Of a DNA stretch of 64,000 bases, positions 24,196 through 33,025 are shown piece after piece (positions within the stretch are counted from its first letter, which is position 1; each line of letters starts with the position of its first letter). Made by a program: the position numbers and the translations under genes. The DNA is taken from the NCBI RefSeq assembly GCF_019008365.1, contig NZ_JAHHUL010000003.1, positions 62,001-126,000 of the forward strand, written 5' to 3'. Origin of the DNA: Phosphitispora fastidiosa (lineage in GTDB: Bacteria > Bacillota > Thermincolia > Thermincolales > UBA2595). A model generated the notes under the pieces. That model was given only the letters and a program-made list of their open reading frames with translations. It did not search any database and had not been told where the DNA came from.

Positions 24196-26079
24196 TTGCC
24201 GAAAAAACAATTTAAAGCTGAATCAAAGAGACTGCTGGATTTAATGATTAACTCAATTTACACCCATAAGGAGATTTTTTTAAGGGAGCTTATTTCCAAT
24301 GCCAGTGACGCTATTGACAAAATTTATTACAGGGCACTAACAGATGACTCTCTGAGCTTCAATAGGGACGAATATTATATTAGAGTAGCAGTGGACAAGG
24401 AAAACAGGGTGCTGAAAATATCCGACACCGGTATCGGGATGAACAGGCAGGAGCTTGAAGATAACCTGGGAGTTATCGCAAACAGCGGCTCATTGGCTTT
24501 TAAAAATGAGAATGAAGTAAAAGACGGGTATGATATTATCGGGCAGTTTGGGGTCGGATTTTATTCGGCATTTATGGTGTCTGATACAGTGACTGTGATA
24601 ACTAAAGCTTTGGACAGTGATGAGGCTTACAAATGGGAATCCCAGGGAGCTGACGGCTATACTGTTAAGCCATATGAAAGAGATTCTGTCGGTACTGATG
24701 TCATTCTCAAAATTAAGGAGAATTCAGGAGAAGAAAATTTTGATGAGTTTCTGGAGGAGTATAAATTAAGGTCTATCATAAAAAAATACTCTGATTTTAT
24801 CAGGTATCCCATTAAAATGGATATCACCGGATCAAGATTAAAGGAAGGCAGTGACAACGAATACGAGGAATATAAAGAAGAACAGACTGTTAACAGTATG
24901 GTTCCTATCTGGAAAAAGAACAGAAACGAACTTGCCCAGGAGGATTATGACAACTTTTATTCTGAAAAGCATTATGGCTTTGACAAGCCGATTAAGCATA
25001 TTCACATCAGCGCCGAAGGTGCGGTCACCTATAAGGCAATATTGTTTATTCCGGAGAAAATGCCCTTCGATTTCTATGCCAAAGAGTATGAAAAAGGGCT
25101 GGAGCTGTATGCCAACGGTGTTTTGATCATGAATAAGTGTGCTGAGCTGCTGCCCGATTATTTCAGTTTCGTTAAAGGAATGGTGGATTCGGAAGATTTA
25201 TCCCTGAACATATCCAGGGAGATGCTGCAGCATGACAGGCAGCTGAAATTTATTGCCAAAAACATCAAGACTAAGATAAAAAACGAATTGGAAAGCCTGC
25301 TCCAAAATGAAAGGGACAAGTATGAGGAATTCTATAAATCCTTCGGCAGACAGTTGAAGTATGGGGCCTACAGCGATTTTGGCAGCAACAAGGAGGTCCT
25401 GCAGGATTTATTGATGTTCTATTCTTCCAAAGAGAAAAAGATGGTTACTTTAGGTGAGTATGTCTCCAGGATGCCCGAAGAGCAGAAATATATCTATTAT
25501 GCATCCGGAGAATCCATTGACAGAATTGATAAAATGCCGCAAACAGAGCTGGTATCAGATAAGGGATATGAAATTTTTTACTTCACTGATGATGTTGATG
25601 AATTTGCCATTAAGATGATCGGGACCTATCAGGAAAAGGAGTTCAAATCAGTATCCAGCGGTGATTTGGGCATAGAACCTGAGAAAAGCGAAAATTCTCA
25701 GGACTCAGATGAGAAGGACAAGCAGGAACTCTTTGAACAGATGAAGGCTATCTTGTCAGATAAGGTTAAGGATGTCAGAGCTTCAAAGAGGCTGAAGAAT
25801 CACCCTGTCTGCCTGGCTAATGAAGGTGAACTTACAATTGAGATGGAGAAAGTGCTGAACTCGATGCCATATAATGACCAGAATATCAAGGCAGACAAAA
25901 TCCTGGAAATTAACGTAAATCACGATGTCTTCAAAGCGCTGCAGGAAGCCTATGAACAAGATAAAGATAAGCTGCAGATGTATACAGATTTATTATATAA
26001 CCAGGCGCTGCTTATTGAAGGGCTGCCAATTGAGGACCCGGTGGAGTTTACCAATAATATCTGCAAAATGATGAGATAG
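24196..26079 (+). CDS. htpG: Hsp90 chaperone HtpG
   Basis: 627 aa from a TTG at 24196 after AAGGAAAGGAGAG. GHKL ATPase domain ~1-215: [43 protein letters not shown] are the classic nucleotide-binding motifs. Middle domain includes [38 protein letters not shown]; the C-terminal dimerisation domain is present and length is normal. ATP-dependent cytosolic chaperone. Monocistronic under a CIRCE-like element. A perfect 11-bp hairpin without a strong T-run lies at 26122-26155 after the gene. Confidence 0.97.
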   Translation: MPKKQFKAESKRLLDLMINSIYTHKEIFLRELISNASDAIDKIYYRALTDDSLSFNRDEYYIRVAVDKENRVLKISDTGIGMNRQELEDNLGVIANSGSLAFKNENEVKDGYDIIGQFGVGFYSAFMVSDTVTVITKALDSDEAYKWESQGADGYTVKPYERDSVGTDVILKIKENSGEENFDEFLEEYKLRSIIKKYSDFIRYPIKMDITGSRLKEGSDNEYEEYKEEQTVNSMVPIWKKNRNELAQEDYDNFYSEKHYGFDKPIKHIHISAEGAVTYKAILFIPEKMPFDFYAKEYEKGLELYANGVLIMNKCAELLPDYFSFVKGMVDSEDLSLNISREMLQHDRQLKFIAKNIKTKIKNELESLLQNERDKYEEFYKSFGRQLKYGAYSDFGSNKEVLQDLLMFYSSKEKKMVTLGEYVSRMPEEQKYIYYASGESIDRIDKMPQTELVSDKGYEIFYFTDDVDEFAIKMIGTYQEKEFKSVSSGDLGIEPEKSENSQDSDEKDKQELFEQMKAILSDKVKDVRASKRLKNHPVCLANEGELTIEMEKVLNSMPYNDQNIKADKILEINVNHDVFKALQEAYEQDKDKLQMYTDLLYNQALLIEGLPIEDPVEFTNNICKMMR

Positions 26080-26121
26080 GCGGGGTTATTTGGATATTAT
26101 GCCTGAAATTAGCCGTGAATT

Positions 26122-26155
26122 AAAGCACAGAGTTCGATAAGGGGCTCTGTGCTTT
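26122..26155 (+). terminator. Hairpin after htpG
   Basis: Perfect 11-bp stem AAAGCACAGAG / CTCTGTGCTTT (26122-26132, 26145-26155), 12-base loop. The T-tract is poor, but a transcript end between two converging genes is expected here. Confidence 0.55.
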
Positions 26156-26200
26156 CATAATTACCGGGGTTTGAAAGGTAACCGGGCAGATAGCAGCTGA

Positions 26201-26785
26201 TTAAATTGTAATAACCTTATCTGCGGCGGACATTTTCTCATAAATGGTGTACATATTGGATACCTGTCCAACGGCAAGCTTGTCCTTCAGATTGAAGTAA
26301 TCCAGGCAGGTGCCGCATGACAATATTTCCACACCGCGGTTCCGCAGGTTTATCAGATGCTCCAGCACCGCTGAATCAGCACAGGTGAGATAAACACCGC
26401 TATTGACAAACAATATTGTCTGTGGCACTTTATCACTTTCTACAAGAGTGAACACAAAACTCTTCATTAAGATATCGCCCAGTTCCGCACTGCCTCGTCC
26501 CAATTCTGATGCCGAGATAAGAAGTACGATGTTACCAGTAACCAGATCATCGGAACTCATTTTGACATTTTTTTTGGTGATATGAACCCTGTATTCATTT
26601 CCTTCCTGTTCTATCTCTACCCCGCACCCCATGCTGTTAGCCAGCGCTTTAACATTGTCTTTGGCCGCTTCATTATCAACCAGGGTGGTTACAGGGCCTT
26701 CTTCCATTGCTTCCAGTACTTTTTTGGTGTTAATAACAGGCATGGGGCATGCCATGCCGCGGGCATCAATGGTTTTTGATTCCAT
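26201..26785 (-). CDS. yedF: YedF-type sulfurtransferase-like selenium metabolism protein
   Basis: 194 aa from the ATG at 26785, preceded by GGAGGAGTGA. Residues ~1-75 form a TusA/SirA domain with the hallmark DARGMACPMPVINTKK (Cys in CPxP). The C-terminal half is a DsrE-like domain (IVLLISASELGRGSAELGDILMKSF ... VEILSCGTCLDYFNL), the architecture of YedF proteins linked to selenium metabolism. Cytoplasmic persulfide or selenium carrier by family knowledge. No selD or selA genes lie in the window. Alone on its strand. Confidence 0.93.
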   Translation of the reverse strand: MESKTIDARGMACPMPVINTKKVLEAMEEGPVTTLVDNEAAKDNVKALANSMGCGVEIEQEGNEYRVHITKKNVKMSSDDLVTGNIVLLISASELGRGSAELGDILMKSFVFTLVESDKVPQTILFVNSGVYLTCADSAVLEHLINLRNRGVEILSCGTCLDYFNLKDKLAVGQVSNMYTIYEKMSAADKVITI

Positions 26786-27056
26786 ATATATCACTCCTCC
26801 ACACAAGTTTTCACTAATCCAATCATAATTATAATACAGGACCGGTGCCTATAACCAATAAAAAAAGAAAATACTTTCCAGACATACAATAAATATTTTT
26901 TATTCTGTCATTGTTTTTACTTTCTCAGTTGAATTGTGACAGGAATTTAGGGGCGTTATGCAGAAATGACAATTAATATTAACTAACAATTATTTACAAT
27001 ACACGGAGTATATTTTAGTAAAAGTAAATTAATACCGGGTAGGAGGAGGAAGCAAA

Positions 27057-28367
27057 ATGGGAATAAGGCTGAGACTAATTTTGCTGTATCTGGTGATAGG
27101 AATCGCTCTATTGGCGGGTGCGGGATGCTCAAGCGGAAAGGAACCACAGGAAGCTGAAGCAGATGATGCCCAGGGTAAATATTCCCTGGAGTATATCCAG
27201 GAGTCCTTAAAATCAGACAAAAACGCTGCCGATATATCATGGTCAAAAAACAAGTCCCGGGTGGCCTTTTTTAAGAACACAGAGGATTATGAAGTCCAAA
27301 TGTATCTCTGGAATGTCGGGGAGGCAAGAGAAAATAAAGTTGCAGGGGCCAGTGGTAACCTGTATGACCTCAAGTGGTCTCCTGACAGCAGGTTTGTTAC
27401 CGTAAATGAAGGGACTTCAACAGTTTATGAAACACTGATAATCGACCCGGATAATCTGACAATAGCAGATAAAATCGTCAATGCAGGCGGCCCTGTGTGG
27501 TCCCCTGACTCCGCCAGGCTGGCCTTTGCGGTCTTAAATAATAAGAAACCTATTGTTGCAGTGGAATGGGATGGTACCTGTGACCTGGTGATATATGACC
27601 TTAAGACAAAAAATGCAGACGTTATCCTGGCTGCTGAAAATGATTTCTATTACAGCCCTAAGTCCTGGGATAAAGGCGGTCTGAGGTATGAAAAATGTTA
27701 TTTCGATGACAGGAAACCGGAAGTATTGATACATCAGGAGGGCAGTCAGGGAAAAACCGGCAGTAACAGCAGCCCGTCTTTTACAAACGCTTATAATATA
27801 TCCACACAAACCTACACCGATCAACAGGTGAACATCGAAGTAGAGATAAAGTATCCAGTTATCACAAAGATGCAGAATAAGGATATAGAAAACAGAATCA
27901 ACAGCATCATAGAAAATAAATTCGGCCTTCATGATGAGCCGACAGAAACAGGTGATGAAACATTTAAGGAAACGCTGAATGTAAATTATGAAGTTAAGCG
28001 CCGGACAGAAAATGCCCTCAGCCTGAGGATTTTCTTTTCAGCATATATGGAGGGCGCTGCACATCCCAGCAATTTTATTGAAGGACTTACCATCAACTTG
28101 AAAACCGGAAAGGAACTGCAGTTACAGGATTTATTTGCGCAGGGTGTTGATTATAAGAGTATCTTGGATCCCATCTTAAAGGAGAAGGTAAATAAACTGG
28201 ATTATGAACTATTTGAAGAGTTTAAGGGTATTGAGGATAAACAGGGATTTTACCTGACCGATACGGCTTTGGTTATCTATTATCAGGAATATGTATATAC
28301 CCCGCATGCAGTTGGGCCCCTTGAATTTGAGATTGACCTAAATGAGATAGACTGCCTGATAGAATAA
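27057..28367 (+). CDS. Lipoprotein with beta-propeller and RsiV/PdaC-like (DUF4163-DUF3298) domains
   Basis: 436 aa, ATG after GGAGGAGG. Lipobox LLAGAGC gives a membrane-anchored exported protein. The N-terminal half has TolB/WD40-like blades (DISWSKNKSRVAFFKN, DLKWSPDSRFVTV, PVWSPDSARLAFAV). The C-terminal half resembles DUF4163 followed by DUF3298 (VEIKYPVITKM...INSIIENKF; then YMEGAAHPSNFIEGLTINLKTGKELQLQDLFAQG, PHAVGPLEFEIDLNEI), as in RsiV and PdaC outer domains, which bind muropeptides or lysozyme. Possibly an envelope sensor or binding protein. No cytoplasmic anti-sigma domain is attached. Ends at a good terminator. Confidence 0.82.
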   Translation: MGIRLRLILLYLVIGIALLAGAGCSSGKEPQEAEADDAQGKYSLEYIQESLKSDKNAADISWSKNKSRVAFFKNTEDYEVQMYLWNVGEARENKVAGASGNLYDLKWSPDSRFVTVNEGTSTVYETLIIDPDNLTIADKIVNAGGPVWSPDSARLAFAVLNNKKPIVAVEWDGTCDLVIYDLKTKNADVILAAENDFYYSPKSWDKGGLRYEKCYFDDRKPEVLIHQEGSQGKTGSNSSPSFTNAYNISTQTYTDQQVNIEVEIKYPVITKMQNKDIENRINSIIENKFGLHDEPTETGDETFKETLNVNYEVKRRTENALSLRIFFSAYMEGAAHPSNFIEGLTINLKTGKELQLQDLFAQGVDYKSILDPILKEKVNKLDYELFEEFKGIEDKQGFYLTDTALVIYYQEYVYTPHAVGPLEFEIDLNEIDCLIE

Positions 28368-28386
28368 ATAAAAGAACCCACTAAAG

Positions 28387-28420
28387 AGCAGTATGGCAAA
28401 AACCATACTGCTTTTCTTCT
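28387..28420 (+). terminator. Intrinsic terminator after the propeller lipoprotein
   Basis: 10-bp perfect stem (28387-28396 and 28403-28412), CAAAAA loop, then TTTCTTCTTT. Confidence 0.85.
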
Positions 28421-28816
28421 TTAGGTATCTTTTAACATATCGAAGTGGCGGCGATACCGCTGCGGAATGTGTATGTCCACCTTATAGCCTACAGCCTGCA
28501 GAGCCTTAGAGATTTGAGTGATTCCGTCACTGTAAAAGACTTCTATCCTTTTCTCTTTGCTGCTGATACCTTTGTAGGTACTGGGGCAAACAAAGGTCCA
28601 ATCGACACCTTCCCTGTTAACTATAACCCTAAAGAACCTGTCTATCTCATTTTCTTTATAGTCCAATTTCTTCAAAAGAATGTGATGTTCAAAGGCATCA
28701 TCAATATTAGCAAGCAGTATTTCCCGCCCATCATAAGAAACGAGCATCAACAATGGGTCATCAGCCTGCATAGCTTCTTTTACATGCGATTCGCCTGGAT
28801 AATACTTGATAACCAT
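28421..28816 (-). CDS. Hypothetical small soluble protein
   Basis: 131 aa from the ATG at 28816, with AAGGAGGA just upstream; a longer frame to 28855 lacks a ribosome site. No signal peptide or membrane helix. Notable stretches: DDPLLMLVSYDGREILLANIDDAFEHHILLKKL and the basic C-terminus IHIPQRYRRHFDMLKDT. The family is not recognised; the residue pattern alternates strands and helices as in a small alpha/beta protein. Its stop sits at the edge of the terminator of the convergent lipoprotein gene. Confidence 0.75.
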   Translation of the reverse strand: MVIKYYPGESHVKEAMQADDPLLMLVSYDGREILLANIDDAFEHHILLKKLDYKENEIDRFFRVIVNREGVDWTFVCPSTYKGISSKEKRIEVFYSDGITQISKALQAVGYKVDIHIPQRYRRHFDMLKDT

Positions 28817-28927
28817 GCAAAATTCCTCCTTAAACGTGTATGGCCAAACGGCCAAATACGCTTGTGTAAATTATAGCCCAATTTGATTCCCGACTCAACA
28901 TTCTCCTGAATTTTTTCTGAAATGGTG

Positions 28928-28958
28928 TTGACATTGACGCTGCGTAAAGGTTTATAGT
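28928..28958 (+). promoter_or_regulatory. MerR-type promoter with 19-bp spacer and central dyad
   Basis: TTGACA (28928-28933), 19-bp spacer, TATAGT (28953-28958). The spacer contains the dyad TTGACGC-T-GCGTAAA (28934-28948, one mismatch), the arrangement used by MerR activators that untwist long-spacer promoters. It should be autoregulated by the gene that follows. Confidence 0.8.
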
Positions 28959-28980
28959 AGAATTGTCAGGAGGTGAGGAC

Positions 28981-29757
28981 ATGGAATACACAGTGCAGAA
29001 GCTGGCCAGAATGGCGGGTATCAGCTCCAGGACCCTGCGTTATTATGATGAAATCGGAATTCTCCGGCCATCTAGAATCAATTCTTCAGGATACCGGATT
29101 TACGGGCAGAGAGAAGTTGACCGGCTGCAGCAGATACTGTTTTACAGAGAATTGGGTGTCAGTCTGGAAGACATCAGGGATATCATCACCGGGCCGACTT
29201 TTAGCGCTGCCGGTGCTCTCAGAGAGCACCGTGAAAAACTGCTGGCAAAACGGGAACAGCTGGATTTGTTGATAGCCAATGTGGAAAAAACGATTTCTGC
29301 CGAGGAAGGGAGAATGAAAATGAGTGATAGAGAGAAATTTGAAGGCTTTAAACAAAAAATGATTGATGAAAATGAGAGGAAGTATGGTAAAGAAATCAGA
29401 GAAAAATACGGGGATGAGCAGGTTGACAGGTCAAACCAAAAAGTTAAAGGCATGACTCAAGAGCAATATGCTCAGGTTGAGAAATTGGGTGAGGATGTCA
29501 TTACTACCCTGGAGAAGGCCTTTGCCACCGGTGACCCTGCCGGTGAACTGGCTCAGAAGGCTGCGGACCTGCACCGGCAGTGGCTAACCTTTTTCTGGGA
29601 CAGTTATACCAAAGAAGCCCATGCCGGAGTGGCTCAGATGTATGTGGATGACGAGAGGTTTACAGCATATTATGACAAGAAACAGCCGGGTACAGCCGCT
29701 TTTCTGCGGGATGCGGTTTTCATTTACACAGGTATGGTTGATAATGATAACGCATAA
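28981..29757 (+). CDS. MerR-family regulator with TipAS drug-sensing domain
   Basis: 258 aa from the ATG at 28981 after GGAGGTGAGG; the upstream GTG at 28963 precedes that site and is rejected. MerR HTH at ~1-70 (YTVQKLARMAGISSRTLRYYDEIGIL...SGYRIYG), long dimerisation helix (~75-115), then a TipAS domain (~130-255) with FEGFKQKMIDENERKYGKE and HRQWLTFFW...YVDDERFTAYYDK. TipAL-type activators bind diverse antibiotics covalently or tightly and switch on their own promoter. Ends with a hairpin and T-run at 29782-29825. Confidence 0.93.
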   Translation: MEYTVQKLARMAGISSRTLRYYDEIGILRPSRINSSGYRIYGQREVDRLQQILFYRELGVSLEDIRDIITGPTFSAAGALREHREKLLAKREQLDLLIANVEKTISAEEGRMKMSDREKFEGFKQKMIDENERKYGKEIREKYGDEQVDRSNQKVKGMTQEQYAQVEKLGEDVITTLEKAFATGDPAGELAQKAADLHRQWLTFFWDSYTKEAHAGVAQMYVDDERFTAYYDKKQPGTAAFLRDAVFIYTGMVDNDNA

Positions 29758-29781
29758 CAAATACTTGCCTTTGGCGCCAGT

Positions 29782-29825
29782 GGAAGGCTGTCCTATTCAT
29801 ACAAATGGGGCAGCTTTCCTTTTTG
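29782..29825 (+). terminator. Terminator after the TipA-like gene
   Basis: GGAAGGCTGTCC pairs (with G.T) with GGGGCAGCTTTCC, followed by TTTTT. Confidence 0.7.
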
Positions 29826-29836
29826 GCCGCAAAATC

Positions 29837-29970
29837 ACTAATAAGCAGGAAACATGAGACATTTTGGAGAAATTATAGATAAAACTGAAACATAAACCTG
29901 AAATATTTTGCATAAGAATGAGGTTTGATGCCAATGAGCCTTTATCAAAGAGGGAAGTAAATCGTTATTG
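29837..29970 (+). repeat. Remnant copy of the hybrid-kinase leader and first codons
   Basis: This segment resembles 47095-47216 over ~125 bp at roughly 85% identity with one 12-bp gap. It includes the leader, the GAATGAGGTTTGATGCC start region and codons for Met-x-x-Tyr-Gln-Arg-Gly-Lys, then a stop replaces the kinase reading frame. It is either a truncated pseudogene of the kinase at 47173 or the left border of an insertion. 29971-30195 shows no gene. Confidence 0.75.
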
Positions 29971-30195
29971 AATTCAAAGGGTGATGTTTTGCTTCAGAAA
30001 ACTTATAAAGTTGATTGGCTTTGAAAAAAGGTTTGTAAATAAATGTGAGGTTTCCAAGTATTATGTTGAGGAAAGCCATCTTTCGATTATTGATAAAGAA
30101 CCTGGGAAGCGGTACAGCTTGAAATGAAGAGAAGAAGAACCTTTGTAGAGAATCATGGTATCGTAAAAATAGAACACGCCACACTTCTTCAAAAT

Positions 30196-30227
30196 ATTTC
30201 CTATTAAGAAAATTCTTAATAGGAAAT
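30196..30227. promoter_or_regulatory. Perfect 32-bp palindrome before the HMG-CoA reductase-kinase gene
   Basis: Arms of 15 bp (30196-30210 and 30213-30227) around AA, AT-rich, 72 bp ahead of the start. No T-run follows, so operator is more likely than terminator. Confidence 0.7.
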
Positions 30228-30298
30228 TTAAATTATGGAAGGAATTAACACTTAATTGGCGAAAAGTAATGGAAAAAACGATATTAAGGAGTATACGG

Positions 30299-33025
30299 AT
30301 GAAGTTTGTTGACAGCCGCGTATATAACTCACAATTGGTTTTTCACGAAGGCAGGCAGCCTGTTGTAATTATGGTTGCGGGATCCAAAACGTATGGTGGC
30401 AGACTTTTGGAAAAGTCAGACGAAGGTCTTATTGTGGTTATGGATGAGGAGCCAACGGTTAATATTGATGATGTGATATCAACCCTGCATATTGGTGAAA
30501 TCGGTTCTGAATTCTCCGTAAAGGGACTTAGAATAGCCAGTCTTACTAAATACTCAGCAACTCAACAGGTGAGTATTTGTCTTGTCCCGTCGTCCGAAGA
30601 TGTTCAGAGGCGCATTACTGAAGTTCTTCAGTTGATTATTGAAGGAAAAAAAGAAATTCAGGGTGAATACAGTGTCGAAAAGATTCCGTCAACACGCAGC
30701 AGACTGCATTACTCCAAGGAAGCTGTTAACGAGCGTCTAAATTGGGCTCGGGCAGTTTCGGGCGCAAATTTGAATCATATTTCAGAATCAAACTTAGACC
30801 CTGAAAGTCTTGCGGGCAATATAGAAAACTATATTGGCAGTGTTCAAGTTCCTCTGGGATTAGCTGGTCCCATTCTTGTCAGGGGGACATATACTAACGG
30901 ATATTGCCCTGTTCCAATAGCAACGACTGAGGGCGCTCTCATATCGTCAATATGCCGGGGGGCGCGGGCCTGCAACCTGTCAGGAGGTATTCGTGTTCAT
31001 GTAACCCGTCACAGCATGGTGAGGGCACCAGTATTCTTTTGCGAGGACATGGATGGCGCTATAAAGCTGGAAAACTGGATAAAGTTCAATCAGCAAGAAA
31101 TTGCAAGTAAGGCCAATAGTGTCTCATCAGTGGCAAGGGTTATAAAATTAAATACTCTTCTGTTTGGTAGTATCCTGCATCTTCAGTTTTACTTTTCTAC
31201 GGGGGATGCGGCTGGTCAGAACATGACGACAGCATGTACTTGGTTTGCCTGTGAGTGGATTGTTAGAAAGATTAGTAGTAACAAGCAAATCAAATACATA
31301 TCATATTGCATTGACGCAAATCTTTCCGGAGATAAAAAGGTTAACCTGCAAAATTTCGTTAATGGACGGGGAGTTTCTGTTACTGCTGAGTGTCTCATTT
31401 CCGACGAAACATTGCAACAGGTTTTGAGAGTCAGTCCCAGAACTCTTCTTCACCTCGCCGCTGCTGGCGAAGTTGCCGGCTTGGTTACTGGTATGGTTGG
31501 GGTGAATATTAATTTTGCCAATATAATTGCTGGCATATTTACTGCAACCGGCCAAGATATTGCTTCCGTCCACGAATCCTCGACCGGCATATTTAAGTAT
31601 AGAGAAACATACCAGGGAGTTATCTTTACAGCCTATCTTCCATCCCTGGTAATTGGTACTGTGGGCGGTGGTACTCACCTGCCTACTCAAAAAGACTGCT
31701 TGGAACTAATGGGCTGTTACGGTTCAGGTAAGCTTTTCCGGTTGGCGGAAATTATCGCTTCTGCATGCCTGGCCCTTGATATTTCTACCCTTTCGGCAAT
31801 TCGAAATAATGAATTTGTGAAAGCCCACGAAAGGTTAGGCAGAAACCGTAATAACAGAAAATTTACCAAATCGGAGATAAATGCAAGGTTTTTTTCAAAA
31901 TTGCTTTCAGCTAGGAAAGTTAAAGTAACCTCTTTTTCAGAAGAAAAAATTAAAAATATTGACGGTATCGTTTCAAATATTGTTGGTAAGAAATCAGGGG
32001 CGTCGGTAGGACTATTTAAGTATAAGTTAAGGATTAATACTGACAAGGGACCCCGGGAGATGCCCGCTGTATTAAAATTAAAGTCCGCAGAAAGTGATCT
32101 TCTTAATACCGGCGTGGGGCTTGTTCGTCTTTCGGGAGAAGATAGGCTGCCCGGGCTTTTTGAGAGGCATCAGCACATTTTCGGGTTTGAAAACAGTACC
32201 ATAAGGGAAATCGCGTTTTATAAAGATGCCAAACCTGAGGTTCTGAAATTTTGTCCGGAAATATACGGAACAAAAATAGAAGAAGACAGGGCTTTATATG
32301 CAATCCTGATGGAAGATCTTTCAGGAAATGCTAACTTTAGCACTATTGATGACCCGGCACAGTGGGATGAAAACAGCATAAAAGCGGTTTTAGAAGGCAT
32401 GGCCTCAATACACTCGGCTTATTTTAATGATTTTCAGAGTATACCTGAATCCATGCAAATTAACAGGTTTGATCCGGAATCACTTTTTGCTGCCAGCGAG
32501 TTTCTGAGAGAATTAACTGATTTTAATGCCGGGAAGTTTCCGGAATTAATTACTTCTCAGGTTAGAAAACTCTACCATGATTACATAACAGGTTTTTCCT
32601 CCAATTTAAAGAAGATGCAGGATTTTGCCATGACTTTGGCTCACAATGATTTTAATACCCGAAATCTTTGCATAAGTAATCAAAGCGGACACAAAACTCT
32701 GGTTTTGTATGACTGGGAGCTGGTTTGTTACCAGAATCCTCAGCATGATCTGGCTGAATTCCTGGTTTTTGCTTTAGGTGAACAAGCAGATGTAAAGCAA
32801 TTTTACAAATTTACGGAATTCTATCGGATTCAACTTCAGGAAAGAACCTGCATTACGATACCAAAAGAAAGCTTTAACCAGGTATTGCGTCTGAATTTGA
32901 TGGATCTTGCCACTGTCAGGTTTAATCTTTATCTGCTTGCCCACAATTTATTGCACTTTAAGTTTATACCCAGGGTGTACGGAAACCTTACAAGGTTTAT
33001 AGTCGAGAGTGACGGAGGTTACTAA
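30299..33025 (+). CDS. Fusion: class I-like HMG-CoA reductase domain plus APH/choline-kinase-like kinase
   Basis: 908 aa from the ATG at 30299, chosen because AAGGAG lies 7 bases before it; the ATG at 30269 has no ribosome site. Residues ~1-115 form a beta-rich N-domain that may be PilZ-like (GRLLEKSDEGLIVV), tentative. ~120-520 is an HMG-CoA reductase domain: ENYIGSVQVPLGLAGP, PIATTEGAL (E211), STGDAAGQNM, SGDKKVNLQNFVNGRG (K346/K347), ATGQD (D420), GTVGGGTHLP and VKAH (H510), i.e. all four catalytic residues of the family. ~590-908 is a phosphotransferase fold with LAHNDFNTRN (D784, N789) and LYDWE (D805). The final TAA overlaps the next ATG by one base. Reaction probably acyl-CoA reduction then phosphorylation; substrates unknown. 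Confidence 0.85.
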   Translation: MKFVDSRVYNSQLVFHEGRQPVVIMVAGSKTYGGRLLEKSDEGLIVVMDEEPTVNIDDVISTLHIGEIGSEFSVKGLRIASLTKYSATQQVSICLVPSSEDVQRRITEVLQLIIEGKKEIQGEYSVEKIPSTRSRLHYSKEAVNERLNWARAVSGANLNHISESNLDPESLAGNIENYIGSVQVPLGLAGPILVRGTYTNGYCPVPIATTEGALISSICRGARACNLSGGIRVHVTRHSMVRAPVFFCEDMDGAIKLENWIKFNQQEIASKANSVSSVARVIKLNTLLFGSILHLQFYFSTGDAAGQNMTTACTWFACEWIVRKISSNKQIKYISYCIDANLSGDKKVNLQNFVNGRGVSVTAECLISDETLQQVLRVSPRTLLHLAAAGEVAGLVTGMVGVNINFANIIAGIFTATGQDIASVHESSTGIFKYRETYQGVIFTAYLPSLVIGTVGGGTHLPTQKDCLELMGCYGSGKLFRLAEIIASACLALDISTLSAIRNNEFVKAHERLGRNRNNRKFTKSEINARFFSKLLSARKVKVTSFSEEKIKNIDGIVSNIVGKKSGASVGLFKYKLRINTDKGPREMPAVLKLKSAESDLLNTGVGLVRLSGEDRLPGLFERHQHIFGFENSTIREIAFYKDAKPEVLKFCPEIYGTKIEEDRALYAILMEDLSGNANFSTIDDPAQWDENSIKAVLEGMASIHSAYFNDFQSIPESMQINRFDPESLFAASEFLRELTDFNAGKFPELITSQVRKLYHDYITGFSSNLKKMQDFAMTLAHNDFNTRNLCISNQSGHKTLVLYDWELVCYQNPQHDLAEFLVFALGEQADVKQFYKFTEFYRIQLQERTCITIPKESFNQVLRLNLMDLATVRFNLYLLAHNLLHFKFIPRVYGNLTRFIVESDGGY

